From positions 1 to 36,342 of the forward strand of contig JADZCN010000166.1 of the NCBI GenBank assembly GCA_020851565.1: 36,342 nucleotides of DNA. Reading direction: 5' to 3'. Below are positions 25,151-36,235 of this stretch, piece after piece. The translations under genes and the position numbers were made by a program. The notes beneath the pieces were generated by a model. The model was not told the DNA's origin. It made no database searches and saw only the letters and a list, made by a program, of their open reading frames with translations. Origin of the DNA: Acidobacteriota bacterium. Its GTDB lineage: Bacteria > Acidobacteriota > Vicinamibacteria > Vicinamibacterales > UBA2999. The stretch's first letter is position 1, and every line of letters begins with the position of its first letter.

Positions 25151-26592
25151 CCTCGCGCTGAAGGCGCTGGGCCGCAATCGGTTGCAAACCGGGCTGACGC
25201 TGCTCGGCATGACCATCGGCGTCGCCACCGTACTGGCGATGATGGCGGTCGGCGCCGGCGCCCAGCAGTCCATCGAGCAGCAGGTGCGGGCGGCCGGCCT
25301 GAACCAGCTGACCGTCCGGGCCGGCAACTGGCGGCCGAAGGTGGAGGACACGGGCGAGGCCGTGGCGCACCAGGGCGACGCGCGCGACACGCTGGTGCTG
25401 CCCCTGTATCGAGGTGATGTGCTTCCGGTCGCTTTTCATCCTGAAGACGACCCGATGGAGAAGCACGATCATCCCCTCGCGCGGCAGCGGCTCGGGGACC
25501 TCGAGGCGGGCCTGGGATCGGCGGCCACCTTGACGTTCGACGATGCGGAGGCCATCAAGGGGCTGCCGGGCGTGCAGTACGTGGCCGGGGGCGTGCACGA
25601 GAACGCGCGCGTACACTTTGGCGGCAAGCGGTGGTTCACGCGCATGCACGGCACGGATGTGGAGATGCCGTCCATCAAGCGCGGGTGGATGCTGGCGGAG
25701 GGGCGGTTCTTCACGCGGCGCGAGCAGGACCGGGCCGAGCAGGTGCTGGTGATTGGCCAGATCGTGGCGGAAAGACTGTTCGGAGCGGGGGTGAAGGCGG
25801 TTGGGCAGGAAGTCACGCTGTGGAACCAGCCCTTCGAGGTGGTCGGCGTGGTCACCAGTGCCACCTGGGTGGTGCGCCCGGCGCCGGGCGACGACCAGTT
25901 CGACGCGGTCTACATGCCCTACACGACCACGCACCGCCTGCTGAACCTGTCGAAGCTGAACGACATCACCATCACCGCGGCCTCGTCCGGAGACGTCTCC
26001 CGCCTGGCGCGGGAGATCACGACGCTGCTGCGCCAGCGGCACGGCATCGGCGATGACCAGCCGGACGATTTCACAGTGCTGACGCAAGCGACGAAGGCGC
26101 TGACCACCGGCGGGCTGCCGCCGAGCGTGGCGCGGGCAGTGGCCGGGAATGTCGCCGAGCTCGAGAAGGTGACGCTGGAGCAGCTGGCCACGACGCTCGA
26201 ACGCGCCAGCCGGACGATGACGTGGCTGCTGGCGGCGGTGGCGGCCGTGTCACTCGTTGTGGGCGGCATCGGCATCATGAACATCACGCTCCTCTCGGTG
26301 ACGGAACGGACGCGCGAGATTGGCCTCCGCCTCGCCGTCGGCGCGCGCAGCCGCGACGTGATGCGGCAGTTCCTCATCGAGGCCGTGGCGATCAGCCTGG
26401 CCGGCGGGGTGGCCGGCATCGTCCTCGGCGTCATCGCCGCGGCGCTGATTGCGCGGACCCTGAACTGGGCGACCGTCGTGTCGCCGCTCTCGGTGCTGCT
26501 GGCCTTCGGCGTGGCCGGCGCCGTCGGCATCTTCTTCGGGTGGTACCCCGCCAGGCGTGCCTCCCAGCTGGATCCCATCGTCGCGCTTCGTC

Positions 26593-27942
26593 ATGAGTAG
26601 CGCCGTGATCCGCCGATTGGCCGTCAGCATCCAGATTGCCGGTCACGCGCTCGGGCGGAACCGGCTCCGCACGGCGCTGACCATGCTCGGTGTCATCATT
26701 GGTGTCGCCGCGGTCATCGCCATGGTGGCGCTCGGCAGCGGTGCGCGCGCGTCCGTGGAGCGCTCGCTCAAGTCCGCCGGCACGAACATCATCCTCGTCA
26801 GCGCAGGCAACTATACGCGGGGCGGCGAGTCGATGAACATCGCCAGCGGCCTGGGTGCCGCGACGACGCTCATCGTCGAAGATGCAGCGGCCATCCGAAA
26901 CATCCCGGGCGTGCAGGCCGTGGCCCCCGGCGTGCGCACGCGGACGTGGGTGAAGGCGCCTCATCGCCAGTTCTTCGGCCAGGTGCGCGGCACCGCCCCC
27001 GCGCTTGCCGAGGTCCACGGCTGGACGTTCATCGAGGGCAGCTTCGCGGGCGGCGATGACGCGGCCGTGCTGGGGCGGACTGCGGCGGCGGAGCTGTTCG
27101 GCGAGGGCTTCAGTGCCGAGGGGCAGCGCGTCACCATCGGGGATCGCACCTTCACCGTATCCGGCGTGGCCCGCACCAACGACACGGACCAGGACGAGAC
27201 GGTCTTCGTTTCCCTGCCAGCAGGGCAGGCGCTGCTCGGCGTCAGGCACCTGCACACGATTACGCTGGCGGTGGAGCAGTCGGGGGACGCGACGCGCGTG
27301 GCCAACGACGTGACCGCGCTGCTGCGCCAGCGCCACGCGACGGGCCGGCAGGCGGCCACGACGACGGGCCTGGGGGGCCTGCAGGGCCCTGGGGCGCTCG
27401 TCGCCGCGGACGACTTCACCGTGAAGACGCAGGCGGCCGCGAACGTCACGAAGGGGCTCTACACGTCGGTCGCCGCGTTCGCCCTGGCCAACATGCCGAG
27501 GCTGGACGAGGTGACGCTGCAGGAGATGTCCAGCACGCTGGCGCGCGCCGGCGGCACGATGACGGCGCTCCTCGCCAGCATCGCCGCCATCGCCCTCATC
27601 GTCGGCGGCATCGGCATCATGAACATCATGCTGGTGTCGGTGACCGAGCGGACGAAGGAGATTGGCCTGCGCCTGGCGGTCGGCGCGAGGCGGCGCGACG
27701 TGCTGCTGCAGTTCCTGGTCGAGGCCGTGGTGATGAGCCTCATCGGGGGCACGCTGGGGGTGCTGGCGGGCATCGCCACCGCGCGCGGGTTGACGGCCGT
27801 GCTCGAGTGGCAGACGGAGGTCACCGCCGGCACCATCGCGCTGGCCTTCGGCATCGCCGCCTTCGTGGGGGTGGCGTTCGGCTACTATCCGGCCCGCCGC
27901 GCATCGCGGCTCGACCCGATCGACTCGCTCCGCTATGAGTAG
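26593..27942 (+). CDS. MacB-type ABC permease 2
   Basis: A 449-aa permease similar to the preceding one: helix 1 (TALTMLGVIIGVAAVIAMVA), MacB_PCD domain, and three FtsX helices from IAAIALIVGGIGIMNIMLVS to YYPARRASRLDPIDSLRYE. ATG 26593 overlaps the previous stop in the octet ATGAGTAG; a longer frame to 26557 would reach deeper into permease 1. The resemblance and the identical junction octets at both ends suggest a gene duplication. Probable heterodimer partner of permease 1. Confidence 0.93.
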   Translation: MSSAVIRRLAVSIQIAGHALGRNRLRTALTMLGVIIGVAAVIAMVALGSGARASVERSLKSAGTNIILVSAGNYTRGGESMNIASGLGAATTLIVEDAAAIRNIPGVQAVAPGVRTRTWVKAPHRQFFGQVRGTAPALAEVHGWTFIEGSFAGGDDAAVLGRTAAAELFGEGFSAEGQRVTIGDRTFTVSGVARTNDTDQDETVFVSLPAGQALLGVRHLHTITLAVEQSGDATRVANDVTALLRQRHATGRQAATTTGLGGLQGPGALVAADDFTVKTQAAANVTKGLYTSVAAFALANMPRLDEVTLQEMSSTLARAGGTMTALLASIAAIALIVGGIGIMNIMLVSVTERTKEIGLRLAVGARRRDVLLQFLVEAVVMSLIGGTLGVLAGIATARGLTAVLEWQTEVTAGTIALAFGIAAFVGVAFGYYPARRASRLDPIDSLRYE

Positions 27943-28309
27943 AGCCGCGGGCAACCGCCCGTCGAATCATGCCGGCCGCCACGCTCTGCGACGGCAATTG
28001 CGGGCGCACCTGACGCGCAATGCCGGCATCGCCGCCATCGGGCTGATCGTGTCACTGGGCATCGGCATGGCCGGCTATCACTGGCTGGGCCCAATGCCCT
28101 GGCTCGACGCGTTCGTCAATGCCGCCATGCTGCTCGGAGGGATGGGCCCGGTGGCCCCGCTCGACGCGGCAGCTCCCGACGGCCTGAAGCTGTTCGCCGG
28201 ACTGTATGCGATCTACTGCGGCGTGGTCGTCATAGCCATGATCGGGCTGATTCTCGCGCCGATCGGGATGCACATGCTGCATCGCTTCCACCTCGACCGG
28301 TCCGGGTGA
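27935..28309 (+). CDS. Small ion-channel-like membrane protein
   Basis: A 124-aa protein with a basic N-terminus (about 1-28) and two clear transmembrane helices (about 30-50 and 90-115) around a short hydrophobic re-entrant-like segment ending in LLGGMGPVAPLD. The 2TM-plus-loop layout and the position of GGMGPV resemble bacterial two-helix potassium-channel relatives, but the selectivity word TVGYG is absent, so potassium selectivity is not expected. This is a resemblance from memory of similar hypothetical proteins, not a family assignment. It overlaps permease 2 in ATGAGTAG, so it belongs to the ABC operon and may regulate or complete it. Confidence 0.72.
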   Translation: MSRAAGNRPSNHAGRHALRRQLRAHLTRNAGIAAIGLIVSLGIGMAGYHWLGPMPWLDAFVNAAMLLGGMGPVAPLDAAAPDGLKLFAGLYAIYCGVVVIAMIGLILAPIGMHMLHRFHLDRSG

Positions 28310-28343
28310 TCCACCCACACCGCGACACGTCGAGCCAACGTCT

Positions 28344-29945
28344 TCATCTCAGCATCCGGGGTCGCAATAGCAGATCCTGGAAGTCGAAGCTGAAGTCGGT
28401 CGAGGGCGAGACCGCCTCCATCTTCGCCTGCTCGATCGACCCCTCCGGCTTCAGCGCGAAGGTGACGAAGGCGTCCGCGCGCAGCTCACGATCGGTCCAG
28501 CGCACCACGAAGGTGTCGTGCTGCCAGTGCTCCATCGTCCCGGTGAGCGCGGGCGTCTTCGAGAAGCGCATGGTGAGGCGCCCGCCCGACTCCTCGATGA
28601 GGACGTCGCCGTACCAGGCGTCGGTGTACGTGCCGGCATACCGCGCGAGCGGCAGGGACGGCTTCGAGCTCGCAACGCGGGCCTGGGCGGACTTCAGCTC
28701 GGCGGCGGCCACGTTCGCCAGGCCTCGCGCGCGCACCGCGTTGTAGGCCGCCACCCAGTCGGTGGACGGCGCGCCCAGGTAGGCGTCCGCCACGAAGTAG
28801 GCGATGGCGTTGAAGGCCTCGCCCGACTCCTGGTTGGTGAGCACCGACACGCCGAGGCCGAGGTCGGGCATCATGAAGACGCGCGACACGAAGCCGGGCA
28901 GGCCCCCGGTGTGCGTAAGCACCAGGCGGCCGCGATACTCCCGCACGTTCAGCCCCAGCGCGTAGCCGGAAACGAAGGACTTCAGCGGCGCCAGCTCCGC
29001 CGGCGGATCCGGGTTCGGCATCGGTGTCACCAGCGTGGAGATCTCGCGCCAGGTGCGATCCGAGAAGAGACGTGACCCATCCGCGAGCTGGCCGCGGTTG
29101 AGCAGCACGCGCATCCATGCGGCCATGTCGGTGGCGTTCGACAGGATGCCGCCCGCGGGGTTGGTATTGTCGCTCGCGAACGGATTGACAGGGCGGACAC
29201 GCTCGTCGATGCGCGCGTGTGGCGAGGCGACGTTGCCGCCGTTGGCTGTGGCGTCGAACCTGGGGCTGCTGGCTTTCATGCCCACCCGCGACAGGATGCG
29301 CGTCCGGATGAATTCTTCCCACGAGAGCCCGCTCACGGCCTCGATGACCTCGCCGGCCACCAGGTAGAGCACGTTGTCGTACGCGTAGGCGCTTCGGAAG
29401 CTGGTGGCCAACGGGATGTGTCGCAGGCGTTCGGCGATCTCCCGACGTGTGTAGGTGGAGGGCGGCCACCAGAGCAGGTCGCCCGCGCCGAGGCCAAGGC
29501 CGCTCCGGTGCACCAGCAGATCCCGGATGGTCATCTCGCTGGTCACGAACGGATCGGACATCCGGAACCAGGGCAGGTAGGTGATGACCGGCGCGTCCCA
29601 GGCGATCTTCCCCTCCTCGACCAGCAGCCCGAGTGCGGCGGCCGTGAAGACCTTGCTGTTCGAGGCGATGGCGAAGAGGGTGCCCGCGTCAACCGCCGGC
29701 GCATCGCTGAGCTTCCGAACGCCGTAGCCCCTGGCCGTGACGACCTCGTTGTCCTTCACGATGGCGACGCTGATGCCGGGGACGTCGAAGGTAGCGCGGA
29801 CACGCTCGACGAACGCGTCCAGCCCGGCGGGGGCGACGGCCTTCGTGGCGACAAGGGTTGGTGCCTGTGCAGCGGCCGGTGCCTGGGCGCCAGGCGTGGC
29901 CACGGCGAGGGAGGCGGCCAGCAGCAGGACGAGGCGAAGGCGCAT
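28344..29945 (-). CDS. Exported serine hydrolase, class C beta-lactamase family
   Basis: A 533-aa exported protein of the beta-lactamase/esterase EstB/D-aminopeptidase group. Signal peptide MRLRLVLLLAASLAVATPGA; ATG 29945 has ggagg five nt upstream. Catalytic SxxK is Ser95-Lys98 (IASNSKVF), the YxN motif is YDN in AYAYDNVLYL, and the third motif is HTG in VLTHTGGLPG. A C-terminal beta-barrel-like domain of about 130 residues (LPLARYAGTYTDAWYGDVLI) follows, as in D-aminopeptidase-like members. True beta-lactam resistance is unlikely; hydrolysis of D-amino-acid peptides or esters is the family expectation. Upstream lies the gggatca array. Confidence 0.92.
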   Translation of the reverse strand: MRLRLVLLLAASLAVATPGAQAPAAAQAPTLVATKAVAPAGLDAFVERVRATFDVPGISVAIVKDNEVVTARGYGVRKLSDAPAVDAGTLFAIASNSKVFTAAALGLLVEEGKIAWDAPVITYLPWFRMSDPFVTSEMTIRDLLVHRSGLGLGAGDLLWWPPSTYTRREIAERLRHIPLATSFRSAYAYDNVLYLVAGEVIEAVSGLSWEEFIRTRILSRVGMKASSPRFDATANGGNVASPHARIDERVRPVNPFASDNTNPAGGILSNATDMAAWMRVLLNRGQLADGSRLFSDRTWREISTLVTPMPNPDPPAELAPLKSFVSGYALGLNVREYRGRLVLTHTGGLPGFVSRVFMMPDLGLGVSVLTNQESGEAFNAIAYFVADAYLGAPSTDWVAAYNAVRARGLANVAAAELKSAQARVASSKPSLPLARYAGTYTDAWYGDVLIEESGGRLTMRFSKTPALTGTMEHWQHDTFVVRWTDRELRADAFVTFALKPEGSIEQAKMEAVSPSTDFSFDFQDLLLRPRMLR

Positions 29946-29955
29946 GGAGTCCTCC

Positions 29956-30068
29956 AGGGAGCAGGGATCAGGGGGCAGGGAACAGGGATCAGGGATCAGG
30001 GATCAGGGATCAGGGATCAGGGAACAGGGATCAGGGGTCAGGGGTCAGGGGTCAGGGATCAGGGATCG
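29956..30068. repeat. 7-bp array (agggatc)
   Basis: About sixteen 7-bp units, agggatc with aggggtc, agggaac and one insertion variant. On the minus strand it is C-rich and lies 10 nt upstream of the serine hydrolase start. Its far end runs into the coding sequence of the lipoprotein gene at 30045 and supplies its last codons and stop. Confidence 0.95.
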
Positions 30069-30530
30069 GGGCTTTGCCGGGATGAACGGGATCTCGACCT
30101 CGTGCGGCACGCCGCGGATGTCATAGGTGAGCTTCGCCATGACCGCGTCGCCCGCCACGGGCTGTCCCCTCGCGATCCAGCTCTCGCCGGACTCGTCGAT
30201 CTCGAGCGCCAGCGCCTCGGGTGGCGCATCAGGCCGCGTGACGACGAGGCGCACGTTCGAGGCGATGGACGCCGGCAGCTCCGTGCGGATGGCGTCGGTA
30301 AACCAGACGGCGTGGCGGCCGGCCGGGTCCAGCACCACCTCGTAGTGGATGTCGCCGTTCATGAGCACCAGGCCGCCGTGCTGCGGGGTGTGATCGCCGT
30401 GCGGCTCGGTGATGCCCGCGTGCTGCGCGTCCTTCGGCGCCACACCCAGGGCGGGCGCCGACGGCGTCGGCGCGGGCTGAGAGCAGGCAGTCGCCAGGAT
30501 GCCCACGGCCAGCAGCGCCGCAGCCCGCAC
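30045..30530 (-). CDS. Small predicted lipoprotein whose ends lie in tandem arrays
   Basis: A 161-aa protein if started at GTG 30530: VRAAALLAVGILATAC is a lipoprotein signal with lipobox ATAC. After a low-complexity stretch (APTPSAPALG) comes HAGITEPHGDHTPQHGG, rich in His and possibly metal-binding, then a beta-rich domain with GDIHYEVVLDPAGRHAVWFT and LTYDIRGVPHEVEIPFI. No family recognised. Frame-open ATG 30599 would add 23 residues made only from the 10-bp array (RVRTGAGGCG-type), so it is not preferred. The last six residues and stop come from the agggatc array. It follows the acetamidase gene with the array between. Confidence 0.7.
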   Translation of the reverse strand: MRAAALLAVGILATACSQPAPTPSAPALGVAPKDAQHAGITEPHGDHTPQHGGLVLMNGDIHYEVVLDPAGRHAVWFTDAIRTELPASIASNVRLVVTRPDAPPEALALEIDESGESWIARGQPVAGDAVMAKLTYDIRGVPHEVEIPFIPAKPRSLIPDP

Positions 30531-30600
30531 CCGCCCGCACCCGTGCGCACCCGTTCGCACCCGCCCGCACCCGCCCGCACCCGTTCGCACCTGCCGCACC
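30524..30600. repeat. 10-bp array (cccgcacccg)
   Basis: Seven exact-period 10-bp units (cccgcacccg, ttcgcacccg, tgcgcacccg). On the minus strand it is G-rich and begins at the first base after the acetamidase stop. It overlaps the possible 5' end of the lipoprotein gene. Confidence 0.95.
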
Positions 30601-31659
30601 TTACTTGAAGATGCTCCTGGGCATCTTGACGTGCACGCCCATGGTCCCGTCCACGAGCTGCGTGATGGCGACGTCCCCCGCCAGGCTGGTGAGCTGGTAA
30701 GACGAGTGGCGGTCCAGCTTCTTGGCCTCCACGAGGAAGTCCACCATCTCCTGGATGGCGATACGTGTAGCGGCGGTCAGGTCCACGTCGATGCCCATGC
30801 TGATGTAGTGGGTGGGCGTCTCGGCGCGCGGCCATGTCATCGTCATCCCCGTGCGCACGGTCAGCTGCACGCGCCCGCGCAGCGAGGTCTCGATGGCGGT
30901 CTGATCCACCTCGCCGTCGCCCTGCGCGGCGTGGCCATCGCCAATCTGGAACAGCGCGCCCGGCACGTGCACGGGAATCCACAGGGTCGTGCCGGCGACC
31001 AGCTCCTTGTTGTCCAGGTTGCCGGCGTGAATGCCCGGCGGGCTGCTGTTCACGCGGCCGAACGCCGGTGGGGGCGCCACGCCCATGCTGCCGAAGAACG
31101 GCTTCAGGGGGATCTCGATGCCCGGTCGGAACGTGCCGACCATGCGCGTGCGGTCCAACGGGATGATGGTGATGGGGCGGCCCTGCTCACAGTTCTCACG
31201 GACGAAGCCGCTGCATCCGTTGTACCCGTAGGCGATGGGCAGGTCGATGGAGAGCACCTTCACCTCGAGCGCATCGCCGGGCGCCGCGCCTTCGACCCAC
31301 ACCGGTCCGGTGAGGATGTGCCCGCCGGGGCCGCGATCCTTCACCGTCTCGACAATGGCACGAAGCGAGGCCTGCACGTCCGCGGGCGGCACGCCCGCCT
31401 TCTCGAGCCGATCCGGCGTGGAGGTGAGCAGCGTGTCCACGTCCAGGATGTCCCCCGACGCGACGCGCAGCACCGGCTTCGACTCGGACCAGTAGTGGCC
31501 GTACGCCACGGTCTCCGGCGTTGCCTCGAGCCTGTGCATGCGCGGCGACTGTGCCACCAGCAGCCCGCCGGTCAGCGAAGAGGCGAGTACAGAGGCAGCC
31601 ACGCGCGCGGCCAGGGGGGGAACCATCGTGCTACGCCGCAGGCGGGAGGGGCGGTTCAT
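30601..31659 (-). CDS. Exported acetamidase/formamidase family protein
   Basis: A 352-aa protein of the FmdA/AmdA family, which hydrolyses formamide or acetamide to the acid and ammonia. Seen: GHYWSESKPVLRVASGD, the conserved GPVWVEGAAPGDALEV, PPGIHAGNLDNKEL, and the hallmark IGDGHAAQGDGEV, followed by FLVEAKKLD near the C-terminus. Unlike typical members it has a signal peptide, so it acts outside the cytoplasm. ATG 31659 overlaps the DUF4345 gene by 29 nt; ATG 31626, four nt after that stop, also leaves a good signal peptide (MVPPLAARVAASVLASS) and is a real alternative. Neither has a clear Shine-Dalgarno. Confidence 0.9.
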   Translation of the reverse strand: MNRPSRLRRSTMVPPLAARVAASVLASSLTGGLLVAQSPRMHRLEATPETVAYGHYWSESKPVLRVASGDILDVDTLLTSTPDRLEKAGVPPADVQASLRAIVETVKDRGPGGHILTGPVWVEGAAPGDALEVKVLSIDLPIAYGYNGCSGFVRENCEQGRPITIIPLDRTRMVGTFRPGIEIPLKPFFGSMGVAPPPAFGRVNSSPPGIHAGNLDNKELVAGTTLWIPVHVPGALFQIGDGHAAQGDGEVDQTAIETSLRGRVQLTVRTGMTMTWPRAETPTHYISMGIDVDLTAATRIAIQEMVDFLVEAKKLDRHSSYQLTSLAGDVAITQLVDGTMGVHVKMPRSIFK

Positions 31660-32077
31660 CCGGGGTCGCGTCCTGGAGGGGGATGGGCACTGCGTCTTTC
31701 TCGGGCTTCGCCACCACTGCGCCCCAGGTGGAGAGCGCGCCCGCGCCCCATTCCGTGAGGGCGATCATGAACTGCAGGAGGTCGAAGCCATCCATGACGA
31801 TGCCCGTCGTACGGGCCGCGGCCATGGCGATGAGCGCGCAGGCGGCGGCGAAGAGGCCGATGCGGACGAACTCGCGGCGCAGGGCGCAGAGGAGCAGGAA
31901 GACGCCGAGGCCGAACTCCAGGCCGCCGTACGTGGCCCGGAAGTCGGTCCGTGCGGCCGCCGTGGCGAACGCGATCTTCACCATCTCCGCCATCTCGTCC
32001 GCCCGCGAGAAGAACGCGAAGCCGAAGCCCGCGTACGACAGCGCCACGACCACCAGCACGAGCCGCCAGAGCGTCAT
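31631..32077 (-). CDS. DUF4345-like small membrane protein
   Basis: A 148-aa protein with four predicted transmembrane helices (about 3-22, 47-68, 72-92, 104-122) and a Pro-rich tail. The segment RATYGGLEFGLGVFLL with RREFVRIGL matches the DUF4345 family, of unknown function. First gene of a minus-strand unit with acetamidase and lipoprotein. TAGAAT lies six nt before ATG 32077. Confidence 0.8.
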   Translation of the reverse strand: MTLWRLVLVVVALSYAGFGFAFFSRADEMAEMVKIAFATAAARTDFRATYGGLEFGLGVFLLLCALRREFVRIGLFAAACALIAMAAARTTGIVMDGFDLLQFMIALTEWGAGALSTWGAVVAKPEKDAVPIPLQDATPDEPPLPPAA

Positions 32078-32083
32078 GCCGGG

Positions 32084-32089
32084 ATTCTA
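32084..32089 (-). promoter_or_regulatory. TANNNT -10 element for a leaderless transcript (minus strand)
   Basis: TAGAAT on the minus strand, followed by six nt (cccggc) and ATG 32077; no Shine-Dalgarno. Confidence 0.45.
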
Positions 32090-32236
32090 CCCGAGTACAC
32101 TGTGGCCCCCCGGCGCGCGGGCACCGGAGCCCTCGCGATGGAGCGCCGGCGAGGCTGCAGGGTTGCAGGCGAGAGGGTCGTGCTGGCGTGGTTTGGAGCG
32201 TCGGGGCTTCAGCCCGGCGTCGAGGAGGCGCGGCGG

Positions 32237-33487
32237 ATGACGGACCGTACGGAAGTGCCCTGGTACCGGGAGGTGAGCGCGTCGCAGTGGAAGACCTTCC
32301 TGACGACCTTCACCGCGTGGACGCTGGACGCGTTCGACTTCACGATCCTCACCTTCGTCCTTCTCGACATCCAGCAGAGCTTCTCGGTGAACCGGGCGCT
32401 GGCCGGGGCGCTCGGGACGGTGACGCTGCTCTTCCGGACGGTTGGCGGCATTGGCGCCGGCACACTGGCGGACCGCTACGGCCGCAAGGGGCCCATCCTC
32501 TTCTCGATCGGCTGGTACACCGCGTTCGCGTTCCTGAGCGGGCTCTCCACCAGCTACGTGATGCTGTTCGCGTTCCGCGGCCTGTTCGGCATCGGAATGG
32601 GAGGCATGTGGGCCGCCGGGATGCCGCTGGCGCTCGAGCAGTGGCCGGCTAAGCACCGCGGCATTGCCTCGGGGATCCTGCAGGGCGGCTACTCGACGGG
32701 GTTCCTGCTGTCGTCGCTCGTCTATCAGCTCGGCTACCCGCTGATCAGCGAGCGGCCGGATTGGGCGTGGCGCCTCATGCTCTGGGCGGGCGTGATTCCC
32801 GGCACGCTGATCTTCGTCGCGATGCGACGTGTGCCGGAGAGCCCTGTGTGGCTGGAGAAGCAGCGTCAGCTCCGGGCGGCCGGTGCCCGGCCGCGCCTCT
32901 CGCTGGGCCGCCTGTTCGATCCCGATCTCCGGTGGGTGACACTGCACACCTCCGTGCTGATGGGCGGCTTCACGCTCATGTACCAGAGCACGACGTTCTG
33001 GTACCCGACGCTGCTCGCGCAGTTGAAGCAGCAGCCGCTGGCGTTCCTGCTCCTGCTGAACGCCGGTGGGCTCATCGGGTCCGTGACGCTTGGCGCCCTG
33101 TCCGAGCGATGGGGTGGGCGGCGCGGGGCCGCCACGCTCGGCGTCTTGCTGGGGCTGGCCTCCGCACCGTTGTACCTGTTCTCGGGCTCGACGTTCGGCC
33201 TGCTGGCCGGAGCGTGGCTCATCGGCTTCATGGCCTCCGGTGCGTGGGGCATCGTGCCGGGCTATCTCTCCGAGCGCTTTCCGACCGACGCGCGCGGCGT
33301 CGGGACGGGGTTCTCGTATCACGTAGGCGTCGGGATCGGCGCGCTCGGGCCGTACCTCATCGGCGCGCTGCAGGACGGCGGCATGGATCTGAGGACGGCC
33401 ATGCTCTGGTGCATCGCGTCGGCTGGCGTGGCGGTGCTGGTCCTGCTGTGGCTGGGGCCGGAGACGCGAGGCAAGCAGTTGGAGTGA
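32237..33487 (+). CDS. MFS transporter (metabolite:H+ symporter type)
   Basis: A 416-aa, 12-helix major facilitator. Seen: the aspartate-rich first helix (FTAWTLDAFDFTILTFVL), motif A after helix 2 as LADRYGRKGPIL, RGLFGIGMGGMWAAGMPL in helix 4, a central loop RRVPESPVWLEKQRQL, and GALSERWGGRRGA as the second copy of motif A. This pattern is that of acid-substrate symporters such as aromatic acid, shikimate or sialic acid carriers; the substrate is not decidable. ATG 32237 has gaggag nine nt upstream; a long upstream open frame is a shadow of the opposite-strand gene. Repeats follow directly after the stop. Confidence 0.92.
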   Translation: MTDRTEVPWYREVSASQWKTFLTTFTAWTLDAFDFTILTFVLLDIQQSFSVNRALAGALGTVTLLFRTVGGIGAGTLADRYGRKGPILFSIGWYTAFAFLSGLSTSYVMLFAFRGLFGIGMGGMWAAGMPLALEQWPAKHRGIASGILQGGYSTGFLLSSLVYQLGYPLISERPDWAWRLMLWAGVIPGTLIFVAMRRVPESPVWLEKQRQLRAAGARPRLSLGRLFDPDLRWVTLHTSVLMGGFTLMYQSTTFWYPTLLAQLKQQPLAFLLLLNAGGLIGSVTLGALSERWGGRRGAATLGVLLGLASAPLYLFSGSTFGLLAGAWLIGFMASGAWGIVPGYLSERFPTDARGVGTGFSYHVGVGIGALGPYLIGALQDGGMDLRTAMLWCIASAGVAVLVLLWLGPETRGKQLE

Positions 33488-33495
33488 GGGATACG

Positions 33496-33558
33496 GGCCT
33501 CGCTGCGCTCGGTAGGGGCCTCGCTGCACTCGGTAGGGGCCTCGCTGCGCTCGGTGGG
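33496..33558. repeat. Three tandem 21-bp units after the MFS gene
   Basis: Exact 21-bp period; units begin at 33496, 33517 and 33538 (core ggcctcgctgcgctcggt). A related unit is found at 14007. No gene in the stretch 33488-33792. Confidence 0.92.
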
Positions 33559-33560
33559 AG

Positions 33561-33589
33561 TGCCCACGGCGCGCCAGCGCCGCCCACGC
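33561..33589. repeat. REP-like hairpin element, second copy
   Basis: Stem cggcgc (33567-33572) and gcgccg (33577-33582) with flanking gcccac on both sides. Nearly the same element lies at 14083-14113. Both copies follow words of the 21-bp unit and both lie 3' of a plus-strand gene. Confidence 0.7.
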
Positions 33590-33792
33590 GAAGCGGCGAC
33601 GTCCAGTGGCGCGGCGATGGTCTCGCGGCGATTCCCTTGAGGACGACCGACTCGTGGTTCCGACAAACGCTCCGCAGGCCACGCATGCGCGGCCCTTTTG
33701 CGCACTCCGTTCTGAGCGTCGCCGGAGGAGCGTTTGACCGGTCGGCCGAGCGGGAAGCGCCGCCAGACCATCGCCGCGCCACGGTGTTCGAC

Positions 33793-33798
33793 TAGGAT
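33793..33798 (+). promoter_or_regulatory. TANNNT -10 element for a leaderless transcript
   Basis: TAGGAT followed by seven nt and ATG 33806; no Shine-Dalgarno. Confidence 0.42.
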
Positions 33799-33805
33799 CA
33801 TCCGC

Positions 33806-36229
<2,424 letters not shown>

Positions 36230-36235
36230 GGCACG

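Noticed and set aside
28304..28316. Hairpin gggtg-atc-caccc at the convergent gap as a terminator
   Set aside because: Stem of five pairs, no T-run, overlaps a stop codon; too weak to call.
30531..30599. N-terminal extension of the small lipoprotein to ATG 30599
   Set aside because: The extra residues are a pure translation of the 10-bp array and would put 23 charged residues before a complete lipoprotein signal.
33488..33792. A small gene between the MFS transporter and the second ADOP permease
   Set aside because: The short frames here consist of 21-bp repeat and hairpin sequence, with no start signals or recognisable protein features.
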